Under the pieces are notes generated by a model. The model was not told the DNA's origin and did not search any database. It worked only from the letters and a program-made list of their open reading frames with translations. Of a stretch of DNA of 64,000 nucleotides, positions 46,695 to 57,935 are shown piece by piece. This stretch comes from Nyssa sinensis. Its lineage: Eukaryota > Streptophyta > Magnoliopsida > Cornales > Nyssaceae. The DNA is taken from assembly GCA_008638375.1 (NCBI GenBank), contig CM018046.1:44353706-44417705 (forward strand), in the 5' to 3' direction. The first letter of the stretch is position 1; every line of letters starts with the position of its first letter. The translations under genes were made by a program, and so were the position numbers.

Positions 46695-48870
46695 CATAGT
46701 TATCAAAACTGGCTAGCCGGTCGGACTGGTGATCCGACCCCTAAACCGGGTCAATTTTTTAATTGGATGGTTATGCAAGCAACTCGAATTGAACCGGGTG
46801 AATCGAGCGGGTTTAGGAAGAACCAGTCATCAACATTTATAATGTATAAAATATAACTTTGTAGTTGCCAAGAGTTGAACCCAAGATCATGAATTAATGG
46901 GTAAGCACTCCAAACAACTAAACTTAAGGAAGAAAAGAAGGAACGATAGACCACATGATTAGGCAATGTCATGAATTAAAACTGATAAAGACCAAAGAAG
47001 CCATCCTCAATCAGATCATATGATACAAATCAAATGTCAGCAACCAATCATTCAAATTGCAAGATTCAATAACATAACTTGATGGTAAATAAGCTTGCAG
47101 CTACCATGGAAATTTTCAGGTATAACTCTGTCTCTAAAAAAATAAAGAACTAAATAAATATAAGCGCAAGGAATTGGGACGATGCCCAAAAAAGTACAAT
47201 GATGACAATATCCAACCCCTTTTCAATATATCATCACTTGCAGATTCCAACCTCAACATTTCCTAAGTTTTTTTTTTTATAATTACACTAACTTCTATTA
47301 AACTTTCTAAAATTACACTCTTACCATGCTCCGCCCGATAACAAAATGGAAAGAAATGAATCTGAAATCAGGCGAAAGATACTTATCTAAGAAATCAACC
47401 CGAGTAAGATACAAGAGATTGATTAGCTCACAAGGTGAGCACATGACCATAAATCTCTAGTGGGAGGCATAGGAAAAGTTTGTTCTATATTAAAAAAAAC
47501 TTAACACAAATTATGAGAGTAACTAGCCCTAACCCAAGGATGCTTACAATTTAAGTATCTTAGGTTCACAGATAAAATCTATGAAAGACAACTACTGTTA
47601 ACTAACACTACCAAGGGCGATGTTATAAAAGATTATGACTATGAAAAAAAAAAAAGAACGACTGCCACATAATTGATTACTTTTAAATTCTAATGAGATC
47701 TGAGAATCGAATAAGAGTAAGACCCATTATCGAGCAATACTCAAGTAAGCTAGTCGTGCAATCGTAATTAATAAAAAACTAATAAATCTAAAGAATCTTG
47801 GAAATTGATATAGATCAAACAACTAAGAAAATGACTAACAATCACAGAAGTCATAAAAACTTAAGACTAACCCATGATGAACTACAAGATTCAGCAATTA
47901 TGTGCTTTATTGAAATTCTGGAGATGCTTTCTTTTTTCCAGATTCTAGATGCAGGCATCCCATCAGAGGATGCTCCCCTTCCTTTGAATAATTATTATCA
48001 TGGGGATAATAGCAACTATATTGAAGAAACTACAGAATTCAATGATGATGCTCAAAAGGTCGTGGTGGGTATGGGTGACAATCATTTTGGCATAGAGCAG
48101 CCTGATGGCCACAATTTATTTGATTTGTTATTGCAATATGACGTGGATGCAAAAACAGTCAAACATGAATATATTGGTGAATCAAGCAATACTGTGAATC
48201 CCGAGTATGCAGATTACTTGCTTGACGAACCATTCTTGGATGCTATTGGATACCCAACATTTGATGGAGCATTCCTGGAAACTAATGACCTTTCAAACCC
48301 CATTGAAGTGGATCCTTCAGGTTTTGACTTACTGGGAGAGTATTTTCTTGTTAAATAGTTTACATATTTAATATATAAAATATACATACCTCATGATAAA
48401 CAATTCATTTATAATATTTTTTTCCTTTGATTCAAAATACTTTAAAAATTGAAGACAAGCTAAAAAATAAATAAATTTCAATATCGTAAATTTTCAAAAC
48501 ATAACAAATAAATAAAGCATGTAAATATACATATAGTAAATAACAAAAAAGAAGTATTAAATGTGCATATATTAATACAAATAAAATAAAATAATCTTAT
48601 ACATGCTCGAAATTTGCATTATCGTAAAAATTCATGCAATAATTAAATTATATTTCTTTTTATATTAATAATAATGACATTAATATAACAACATCAATTT
48701 TTTTTAAAAAAAAAATCTTAACATTTTTTAAAGTTACATAATTATTTATTTTTAAAATAATATTTTTTATATTATTCTGGTTCAACCAATTAATCCGGTG
48801 GCTGAACCATCCACCCATCCACCCTGTCACCTCACCGGGTTGATGTCTGGACCGGGTTTGATAATCATGG
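46695..48870. mobile_element. candidate MULE carrying a host gene fragment (Pack-MULE)
   Basis: Left end CATAGTTATCAAAACTGG and right end, on the other strand, CATGATTATCAAACCCGG agree in 14 of 18 bases, and both arms continue with CCGG/GGGTC-rich text for about 100 bp. Arms of this type occur in plant Mutator-like families. Flanks share only ATTG (9-mers GATTGTTTC and GGATTGATC), so a target duplication is not proven. The interior holds a NAC-like exon (47942-48358) and a tRNA-like GGGTTCAACTC motif on the minus strand near 46873. No transposase is seen. Confidence 0.55.
47942..48358 (+). pseudogene. NAC transcription factor C-terminal exon fragment
   Basis: An acceptor TTTTTTCCAG at 47941 opens a 138-codon frame. 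It is acidic and carries EYADYLLDEPFLDA, GAFLETNDLSNPIE and PSGFDLLGEYF, which resemble the activation region of NAC factors of the NTL/NAC2 type. The usual continuation is cut by TAG after FLVK. The N-terminal NAC DNA-binding domain (about 150 residues) is absent from the window. The frame upstream of 47942 (from 47798) is probably intron read-through. Identification rests on the C-terminal pattern only. Confidence 0.6.
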
Positions 48871-48879
48871 ATTGATCAT

Positions 48880-50775
48880 TAAGTGTAAGCTCTAACTATT
48901 TAAAATAATCAACTAGAACCAATCCTAAAATAATTTTTTAAAATAATACAAAACTATATTTCAAGTTTAGAACCATCAAAATGTTTCGAAAATGGAACAT
49001 TGTGAAAAATAAGTAAGAAGACAAATTTTGTCAAAACCAGTCGACCAATTCCAAGAACCAATCAACTGAATGACTATTTCAAGTACACAGCCTGAACTTA
49101 CTGTCCAAAACAGTCGATTGAAAGTCGACCTAACTAAAGATTCAGTCGACTGACTTTCAAAAGCAAAAACAGTGTACATCAAAACAAGTTGATTGATTGT
49201 TCTTGGATACATGAAACTCAAATCTTCTGAACAAATCAGTTGAGCTGATTAGTCAACTCGATCTTTATCCAATCAACTGATTGTTGATTTTAGTCAACTT
49301 ATTTTATCGATATGACAATCGAAAATTCAAATTATAAAAAAATGAAAAATGGGAGAATGACTATTTTGAAATCCAATAGCCATATTATTTTGAGGATTAT
49401 AAATAAAGGTTCTCTAAAGTATTTATTCCTATCTCTTTACAAGTTTACATTTCTGCACCTCTATTATTGACTTTAGATCTAACCATTGACACATAGATCT
49501 AAAAGTTTTATTCATCTTAAATACTTTGAGCTTACACTTAATTAATTTATAGAGAGTGGGTATTTATTATACCAATCTACTCTTGAAGAGAATGTTTGTT
49601 GATAAACAAATTTCTATCTTCTAATTATGGTGAGATTTGCAAGTAAGTGCTACCATAGTGAGACAAAAAGGGATAGTTTGCTGGACAAAGAGTTAAGAGC
49701 TCTGATTGTAAAGGCTTCACCTCCACCTCTAAAAAAATCAAAATAACGGAAAAACTCAAATAGGAATGCTTGAGTTGAGGACGTAGGAAATTTTTCGAAC
49801 CTCATAAAAATCATTGTGTTTGTTCTCTCTTTCTCTCTCTACGTACTCTTTTTCATACTTGTGCATATCTTGTATTCATTTTAAAGTTCATAAAAATTAT
49901 CAATATTTATAAAATAGCCTATTTATCCATCCCACCACCTTCCTCTAGGGTAAATATATGGACAACAAGTCTTACGAGAGCCTAATACTTTAGTTTTTAT
50001 ATCACAAAATTTCAAGTATTCCGATTAGTAGGTGTATAGCGCATTTCTACACCATAGTCGTGTGACAGTCTCTATAAGTCTTCCAAAGACCTAACCGATG
50101 TCCTTTGGCAACTATGGAATGGAAGGGCGAGAATTCTTCGAAATGAACTTTATTTATAATAGAAAACTTTAGTCTAAGTTTGGGAGTCATTTGATAGCTT
50201 AGCTAAGTCTAACATAATCCCGATAAGTCTAGGAACTGAGATTAGGTTGACGGGGCCAAGGCTTGCATTATGGTACTAAATTCAACAACTAAGAATAGCT
50301 CGGCCAAGTTTAGATACACAAGAATAAGTTGATCAACAGTTGAAACTCCACTCTAAAGTTGCTTAGCTATGTGAGTCTTAGAGGCTCTATAAAAAAAATT
50401 AAGGTTAAATGTTTCAAATCTTTGTATCAAATTTTCTCATCTGCTTAATCTCAACAATTGCTCATCTCCAGCATCACTTTTAGATAACTCAACTATAGTG
50501 CACTTAATTTTTCATATTGATTACATTAGTGGTATCAGAGCCACCCATCATGTTCTGTAGTCTAAAATAAAGTTTTGATTGTATGGTTGAGGGTTTTTAT
50601 TTTCATACAAGAAAGTTATTGGTATTTGGATACAAAATATAGCGTTTTTGTAATCCTAATCATGTTCTATATGCTGATTTATATTCTATGAATTAGGGGA
50701 TTTAGATCTGTTAAGATTATTGTGATTTCATGCGCGTAAAATAATTTCAAAAGGGATTAAAAACTCTATTTTTGT
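48880..50775 (+). mobile_element. LTR-retrotransposon relic, copy C
   Basis: The longest copy of the family. An LTR with repeated GTCGACT/CAGTCGA words ends GATTACA at 50525; four bases later comes an intact primer-binding site TGGTATCAGAGCC (50530-50542), then leader. The exact LTR start is not fixed (about 48880-48990). No gag or pol is present; the relic joins the copy-B-type distal segment by a deletion at about 50775. Confidence 0.78.
50530..50542 (+). other. primer-binding site of relic C
   Basis: TGGTATCAGAGCC, the exact plant initiator-Met primer-binding site form, following LTR end GATTACA by four bases. Copies A (about 13076), B (about 45388) and D (55483) have altered forms. Confidence 0.88.
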
Positions 50776-51213
50776 ATTTTGGCTTAATTTATATGAGCAT
50801 ATATTGATCAAAATTAATTAAGGGCTTTGCTAGCCCATAAAGAAATGATCACAACCATATATAATTAGTTTACAAAAGGGCTCTGTAGAAAGAGAAAAAC
50901 TTTTGTTAAGTTTGGGAGTGATTTCATGGCTTAGTCAGGTCTAATTCTGTTAAGTTTGTGAATTAAAATTAGCTTGACTAGGTTAATACTTGCATTGGGG
51001 GGTCAATCAACAGTTGAAATTCTGCTCTGAAGTTGTTTTACTGTGAGAATCTTGGAGGTTTCATAAAAAAGAAAAAATAAAAAGTAATGTTACATGTTTT
51101 TAATTTTCGTATCAAATTTTATATTTTAAATAATATTAAATAATATATTTAATGTATCACCAATGGTTTAATGCTATATTATTTAAGAAACACAATATTA
51201 CGACTCCATTCAA

Positions 51214-51690
51214 TAATTAAGAATAAATTACTTTGACATTTTTTAAATTTGTTAAAATTATACTGATCTTTTCTATTTTACTCGATAATATATAGATACT
51301 TTTTTTAGTCAATTTTTTTTTAAATGAAAAAATTATTATTTTTATTTATTTATTTTTATATTTATTCAATTTTGATAAATTTTTTTTAACTTTTTAAAAT
51401 ATTTTTTTATTATTTTATTTAAGAATACATTTAAGGTAAATAAATTATTTTTATTTTTATTTTATATAAAAATAAATTAAATTTTTTTATTAATATTTAT
51501 TTAAAAAATGAAAAAGAAATTAATTAAAATTGAAAAATTGAAAAAAAATGAAATGAACAATTTTATTATTATTTTGATAAAGAAAATCAATTTAAAGAAA
51601 TATCTAAAATGTATATTATCGGATAAAATAAAAATATTAGTGTAATTTTACAAACAATAAAAGAAATAAAAATAATTATTAAAAATATCA
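51214..51690. repeat. MITE of the 34487 family (in duplication copy 1)
   Basis: Left arm AATAAATTACTTTGACA ... CTCGATAATATATAGATAC and right arm TGTATATTATCGGATAAAAT ... TTAGTGTAATTTTA pair as diverged inverted repeats, as in the element at 34487-35000. An A/T core lies between. It lies directly upstream of the promoter-like block. Confidence 0.65.
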
Positions 51691-51769
51691 AAAAAAAAAA
51701 AATTGAATGTAAGTTATCATTAACAAAATGGAAGGACAGAAGTAAACATATTTTATCGCGAGGTGTTGC

Positions 51770-52060
51770 AGTATCGCGCTCGATTGTGCTCTATATATAT
51801 ATATATATTCGCACCGAAGTGAAGTCGGCTTCTCATTACGCTAGGGTTTGAGTGTCTGCGAGACTCTGCGTGCGTGTGTGTGTGTCTGTGAGAGAGAGAG
51901 AGAGGTTGGGGGGAGGGTTTGGATGGATGTGTGAAGATGTGGATTGGTTTGAATCTTCTATTAATGGGGCTGGAGTTTGGCTCTTTGGCTATTGAATACT
52001 GTGCCTTCGAGATGAATGCAGCTCCCTATATCTATCTCAACTTTACCCACTAAATTTGGC
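51770..52060 (+). promoter_or_regulatory. TATA/telo-box promoter and leader, copy 1
   Basis: A TATA run (about 51790-51808) is followed 30-40 bp later by CGGCTTCTCATTACGCTAGGG and GTTTGAGTGTCTGCGAG, then a (GA)n leader and CTGGAGTTTGGCTC. A CTAGGGTTT element next to a TATA box is typical of plant ribosomal-protein and other housekeeping promoters. No coding exon can be fixed downstream before the duplication ends, so this looks like a captured gene head. Confidence 0.55.
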
Positions 52061-52429
52061 TAGACTCTTTCTATTTCTACCTTTGGTGAGTTGAAATATT
52101 TTGAATCTTTTAAATCTTTAGATCTACCCGATTTGATATATATATATATATATACATACATACACACACACATATCTTATTTTTGAGTTCAAGGGTTTGT
52201 AAACTGCTTATCGTTTTAATTTCTGGTATATAAGCTTTGGTTTGACATAAAGCTTATGCGTCGTTGAAATGGGAGTGAATGTAGAGTTCAAAACTTTTTA
52301 GTTAAGAGCTAAAAACATGCTATCTTCCGAAAACCGAACCCATCAAAGAAAGATTGAAAGAAGCAGACATTAAAATCTAACTAACAGGTCTGGTACGTTA
52401 ATCTTTATTTTTCAAAGCTTTTAACAGAG

Positions 52430-54823
52430 TGATGAATCTTTACAAATGCCACTTCTAAAATTTGCTTAAAATAAGACAATAATGGTGGTTTAAACATTCA
52501 ATTTCATACTAGATAAAAGGGTAATACACATTATGAAGAAAAAAAAAATAGATGCAATGTTAGTCTTGACACTATCAGTGGTGAAACTTACCAATCCCAA
52601 CCATTCACATGTATTTCATACTACCTTTTGAGTTCTAACTTATTCCATTACCAAATAATACCCAAATCTATTTTGTCAATATTATATATATATATATATT
52701 CTATATACATTACTATATGTGTTTCTAGCAGACTTCATATGAGGACATAATTTTATTGTAATTCAATGCATATAGCTTAACGACACAATTTATACTAGCT
52801 ACTAATTTGGGTTATTTCTTTGGATTTCTTTGCTTAACCTTGTAATTATACTCTTTTTACTTTTTTCCATTATTTATTATCTTCTCACTTAGGTACCCAT
52901 TGATAGGTCTTATGGTCTTCCATGTGTGGTGAGTCTTACCCGTGTGGTAGGAAATGAGTAACGGAAGATGGATTGGGTCATAAAATCCCCTAAAACAAAA
53001 ATCCTTCTAAATTTTTTTTTTATTTTCATCAAATGCAGAGTTAGCCATGTCTCCCTTCCCTTGAACAGAATCTTCATCAAACAACCAATTCTCAAGCATT
53101 GACAAAAGGGAATTGGGCACCAAGATTTGGTTTACTTTCACTTTGAAAAAGACTAGTCTCACACTGCTTCATGATACATAGATTGAGAAAAATCAGATTT
53201 TGATGAGTCCAATGACTCAAAACCAAATAGCAACTCAAAAGCCTAAGATAAATTAGTGCCACTATTCTTTGTACCACTTGGAGTCCCCCCACTAGCCGTA
53301 GAACCAGCCATGGTCATGTTTGAAGTGTCAATAATTTCTTGGAAACACTTAAGCTACACAAAATTACACAATCACCAATCGGGTTGCATGAAGTAGACAT
53401 ACTTTAAGCTTCAATTACAGAATTACCTTTTGTTTGTACACCCATTTGCTGAGAGTTCATTGAGTTTCTTTCAAGAACTTGTCTACCCTTATTTCTTTAA
53501 TAATGTTTATTATTTCATATGCTAATATAAAATCCTCATTAATGCAGGAACCCACAAAAAAAAAAAAAAGCAACGTCATCACAATCCTGTTACTCTATAT
53601 CTAAGTCTCTCATTTAGTAATTACAAAATAATCTTATAATCCAATACTATATACATATGTTTTTTTTTTGGCTAGGTCTATATATACATGTATAATACCT
53701 AAAATCTTAAATGAGTTAACTTGTATAAACTAATTTTTTTTTCCTCTTTTTTTGTGTGGCTTTTGTTAGGTCAATGAGAAGGAATAAATGAACGACTATT
53801 GTCTTTGATTATGGTCGGCTCTTCTTTGGGTTGTTTTTTTATGGTGGGCTATTGTTAAGATTGCTTGGAGTTGGGATCTATGTTGTTTGGCATGCATTTT
53901 ACTTATTTCTATCTTTTCTTTGGAACTTTGTTTTCCCGTTACTTGTTGTTTGGCTATTGATGAATATTTGTTATATAATAAACTTTGACAAGTTATTGGT
54001 TTAGGATACTTTTTGTATTGTTTCAGGTTTATTTAGAGCCTACTCTATTTTTTGGCTCATATTAATTTGGATATTGGGATCTAGCTTGGATTTTACATGT
54101 ATGGATATTAATTTGAATTTGAGTTAATGTTGTAGAATGAAATTTTAATTTGATTTTATATGCATGGATGAGTTTTGCTATATAATTTCTTATGTTTGGA
54201 TTGATGTATTGAATGTTTAGTACTCTTAAATTAGTGAATGTAGTTGAAATTTTAAAGAAATAAGTTCAAATAATTTTAAAAGTGATTAATTTAGGCAATC
54301 ATTGCTACGATTAGGTGTATATTAGTAGCGGATTATTTTGCTAAATTTTACGGTGGTAAATAATTACCACAAAATATAAATGACAAAACCTTTTGCGGCA
54401 GATAAACCATTGCTACAAAATCAAATACTTTAATGACGGTTGTAAAAATGCCACAAAAAACTTCAGCATTCATAAATTCGATAGCCTTTAGCGATGGTTA
54501 AAATTCGCCACAAAATGTAGACCTTTAGCGGCGGTTTTGAAAGTGTCAGAAAATTAACGGCAATTAGCAAAATGCCACTAAATGCGTCATTTATACACAT
54601 ATTTGTCAAACGACACTTTTGTTTTAACGACAAATCAAATCGTCGCAAAAAATGTCACAAAAATTTGTGGCATTTCTTAAAGTGCCACAAAAAATTTACG
54701 ACGGAGGCATTGGCGTCAAAATGAAAAAACGCCACAAAATTGCCGCAAATGCAATTAGTGACGGTTTTTTCACCCTTTAGCGGTGAATCGTAACCATCGC
54801 TAAAAGCCTATTTTCTTGTAGTG
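52430..54823 (+). mobile_element. CACTA transposon right part
   Basis: It ends TTTTCTTGTAGTG at 54823, the complement of CACTACAAGAAAA. From 54309 to 54800 many words such as GCCACAAAA, GCGGC and CATCGCTAAAA recur in both orientations, as subterminal repeats. Upstream is T-rich text with short unrecognised ORFs (52910-53292 minus). No left end is found between 49874 and 54300 and no transposase motif is seen, so it is partial or non-autonomous. Its right end abuts the second duplication copy exactly. The left limit is arbitrary. Confidence 0.72.
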
Positions 54824-56162
54824 CATTCATTTTAAAGTTTATAAAAATTATTAATATTTACAAAATACCCTATTTATCCATCCCACCCCCCTCCTCTAGG
54901 GTAAATATATGGACAACAAGTCTTATGAGAACCTAATACTTTAGTTTTTATATCACAAAATCTCAAGTATTCCGATTAGTAGGTGTATAGCGCATTTCTA
55001 CACCATAGTCATGTGACAGTCTCTATAAGTCTTCCAAAGACCTACCCGATGTGCTTTGGCAACTATGGAATGGAAGGGCAAGAATTCTTCGAAATGAACT
55101 TTATTTATAATAGAAAACTTTAGTCTAAGTTTGGGAGTCATTTGATAGCTTAGCTAAGTCTGACATAATCCCGATAAGTCTAGGAACTGAGATTAGGTTG
55201 ATTGGGCCAAGGCTTGCATTGTGGTACTAAATTCAACAACTAAGAATAGCTCGGCCAAGTTTAGATGCGCAAGAATAAGTCGATCAAAAGTTGAAACTCC
55301 ACTCTAAAGTTGCTTTGCTATGTGAGTCTTAGAGGCTCTATAAAAAAAATTAATGTTAAATGTTTCAAATTTTTGTATCAAATTTTCTCATCAGCCTTAA
55401 TCTCAACAATTGCTTATCTCCAACATCACTTTTAGATAACTCAACCAATAGTGCACTTAATTTTTCATATTGATTGCCTTAGTGGTATCACAGCCACCCT
55501 TCATGTTCTGTAGTCTAACATAAAGTTTTGATTGTATGGTCGAGGGTTTTTATTTTCATACAAGAAAGTCATTGGTGTTTAGATACAAGAATATAGGAGG
55601 GTTTTTGTAATCCTAATCATGTCCTATATGCTGATTTATACTCTATGAATTAGGGGATTTAGATCTGTTAAGATTATTGTGATTTCATGCGTGTAAAATA
55701 ATTTCAAAAGGGATTAAAAACTCTATTTTTGTATTTTGGCTTAATTTATATGAGCATATATTGATCAAAATTAATTAAGGGCTTTGCTAGCCCATAAAGA
55801 AATGATCACAACCATATATAGTTAGTTTACAAAAGGGCTCTGTGAACAAAGAAAAACTTTAGTTAAGTTTGGGAGTGATTTCCTGGCTTAGTCAGGTCTA
55901 ATTCTGTTAAGTTTGTGAATTAAAATTGGCTTGACTAGTTTAATACTTGCATTGGGGGTCAATCAACAGTTGAAATTCCACCCTGAAGTTGTTTTACTGT
56001 GAGAATCTTGGAGGTTTCATAAAAAAAAAAAAAGTAATGTTACATGTTTTTAATTTTTGTATCAAATTTTACATTTTAAATAATATATTTAATGTATCAC
56101 CAATGGTTTAATGCTATATTATTTAAGAAACACAATATTATTACTCCATTAAATAATTAAGG

Positions 56163-56640
56163 ATAAATTATATTGACATCTCTTAAGTTTGTTGAAATCA
56201 TATTAATCTTTTTTACTTTATTCGATAATATACAAATACCTTTCTTTAGTTAATTTTTTTTTTAAATGATAAAATTGTCATTTTTATTTATTTATTTTTA
56301 TATTTATTCAATTTTGATTAATTTTTTTTTAACTTTTTAAAAGATTTTTTTATTATTTTATTTAAGAATACATTTAAGGTAAATAAATTATTTTTATTTT
56401 TTATTTTATATAAAAATAAATTAAAATTTTTTTATCAATATTTATTTAAAATATGAAAAAAATTGATTAAAATTGAAAAAAAAAATGAAATGAATAGTTT
56501 TTTATTATTTTGATAAAGAAAATTAATTGAAAGAAATATCTAAAATGTATATTATCGGATAAAATAAAAATGTTAGTGTAATTTTATAAATAATAAAAGA
56601 AATAAAAATAATTATTAAAAATATCAAAAAGAAAATTGAA
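56163..56640. repeat. MITE of the 34487 family (in duplication copy 2)
   Basis: Same element as at 51214-51690: left arm ATAAATTATATTGACATCTC, right arm TTAGTGTAATTTTATAAA. Diverged inverted arms with an A/T core. Confidence 0.65.
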
Positions 56641-56699
56641 TGTAATTTATCATTAACAAAATGGAAGGACAGAAGTAAACATATTTTATCGCGAGGTGT

Positions 56700-57000
56700 T
56701 GCAGTAACCCGCTCGATTGTGCTCTATATATATTCGCACTGAAGTAAAGTCGGCTTCTCATTACGCTAGGGTTAGGGTTTTTCCTAGGGTTTGAGTGTCT
56801 GCGAGACTCTGTGTGTGTGTGTCTTAGAGAGAGAGAGAGAGAGAGAGAGGGTGGGGGGAGGGTTTAGATGGATGTGAGAAGATGTGGATTGGTTTGAATC
56901 TTCTATTAATGGGGCTGGAGTTTGGCTCTTTGGCTATTGAATACTGTGCCTTCGAGATGAATGCAGCTCCCTATATCTATCTCAACCTTACCCACTAAAG
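56700..57000 (+). promoter_or_regulatory. TATA/telo-box promoter and leader, copy 2
   Basis: TATA at about 56724-56732, then CGGCTTCTCATTACGCTAGGG followed by GTTAGGGTTTTTCC, which gives a fuller telo-box (AAACCCTAA on the other strand) than copy 1. The (GA)n leader and GGAGTTTGGCTC follow. As in copy 1 no coding exon can be fixed. Confidence 0.55.
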
Positions 57001-57384
57001 TTGGGTAGACTCTTTCTATTTCTACCCAAATTCTTTGGTGAGTTGAAATATTTTGAATCTTTTAAATCTTTAGATCTACCCGATTTGATATATATATATA
57101 TATATATATATATAACACACACACACACATATATCTTATTTTTGAGTTCAAGGGTTTGTAAACTGCTTATTGTTTCAATTTCTGGTATATAAGCTTTGGT
57201 TCGACATAAAGCTTATGCGTCGTTGAAAGGGGAGTGAATGTAGAGTTCAAAACTTTTTTGGAGTTAAGAGTTAAAAACATGCTATTTTCCGAAAACCCAT
57301 CCCATCAAAGAAAGAAGCAGACATTAAAATCTAACTAACAGGTCTGGTACGTTGATCTTTATTTTTCAAAGCTTTTACCAGATG

Positions 57385-57935
57385 TGAGAGAGGAGCGAAA
57401 TTAAATGAGGGACGGGAAAGGTTTTTTTTTTTCATTCGCCAACCCTGTTTAAACTCCGTCAAAAGTTGGGGCGGACCTCTCTATTTATTTTTAAATTTTT
57501 GTTTATTTACTAATTATATTAAATTAATTATAATTAATATATCTTAAATAAAATATAACATATCTTAAAATAAAATATATATATTTAATAAAAATTTAAA
57601 ATGATATTATTTTTTTTAAACATACGATTTTATTAAATTTGTATAAATTTTTAATAAGTAACTAAAAATTATCATTATGAAATATAAAGTTTTTAATTTT
57701 GTTTTATAAAATTCGGGTGGAGAAATTTTAATGGAGTATAAAAAACCTTTTTAAGATCCGTTACATCATAGGTGAGATTGGGAGGGGCGGGTGTCTTTTC
57801 TCAAAATCTGTATGGGTGAAAAAAGTTTCTTGACGGATTCTAACGGAATGGAGTGTCTCTTTTTTAAATTTTAATAAGTGAAAAAAGCTTCTTTCCAAGT
57901 CTTAACGAGGGAAAAAAGTTTTTTCTAAACCGGTT
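57385..57935. repeat. hAT-type MITE candidate related to 61878-62360
   Basis: GC-richer ends (GAGGGACGGGAAAGG; AACGAGGGAAAAAAG) flank an AT-rich core. The core shares TTTAATAAGTAACTAAAAA and TATCATTAT with TCTAATAAGTGACTAAAAA at 62158. The right end is diverged. Confidence 0.55.

Larger units (their letters stand above)
49874..52428 (+). repeat. 2.55 kb segmental duplication, copy 1
   Basis: Matches 54825-57380 almost base for base, in direct orientation, offset about 4951 bp. It starts at ATTCATTTTAAAG inside relic C and ends after CAAAGCTTTTA. It includes the LTR end, primer-binding site, leader, a MITE-like stretch, a TATA/telo-box promoter and a leader with (GA)n and (TA)n runs. Confidence 0.93.
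54825..57380 (+). repeat. 2.55 kb segmental duplication, copy 2
   Basis: Second copy of 49874-52428. It begins one base after the CACTA right end. By eye the identity is above about 90 percent, with small indels, for example an 18 bp insertion in the telo-box area (56771-56788) and longer TA/GA runs. The LTR part is relic copy D (primer-binding site TGGTATCACAGCC at 55483). Confidence 0.93.

Noticed and set aside
46860..46930. tRNA gene on the minus strand
   Set aside because: Only a B-box-like GGGTTCAACTC and a weak A box; no cloverleaf can be drawn. Probably part of the MULE-like element.
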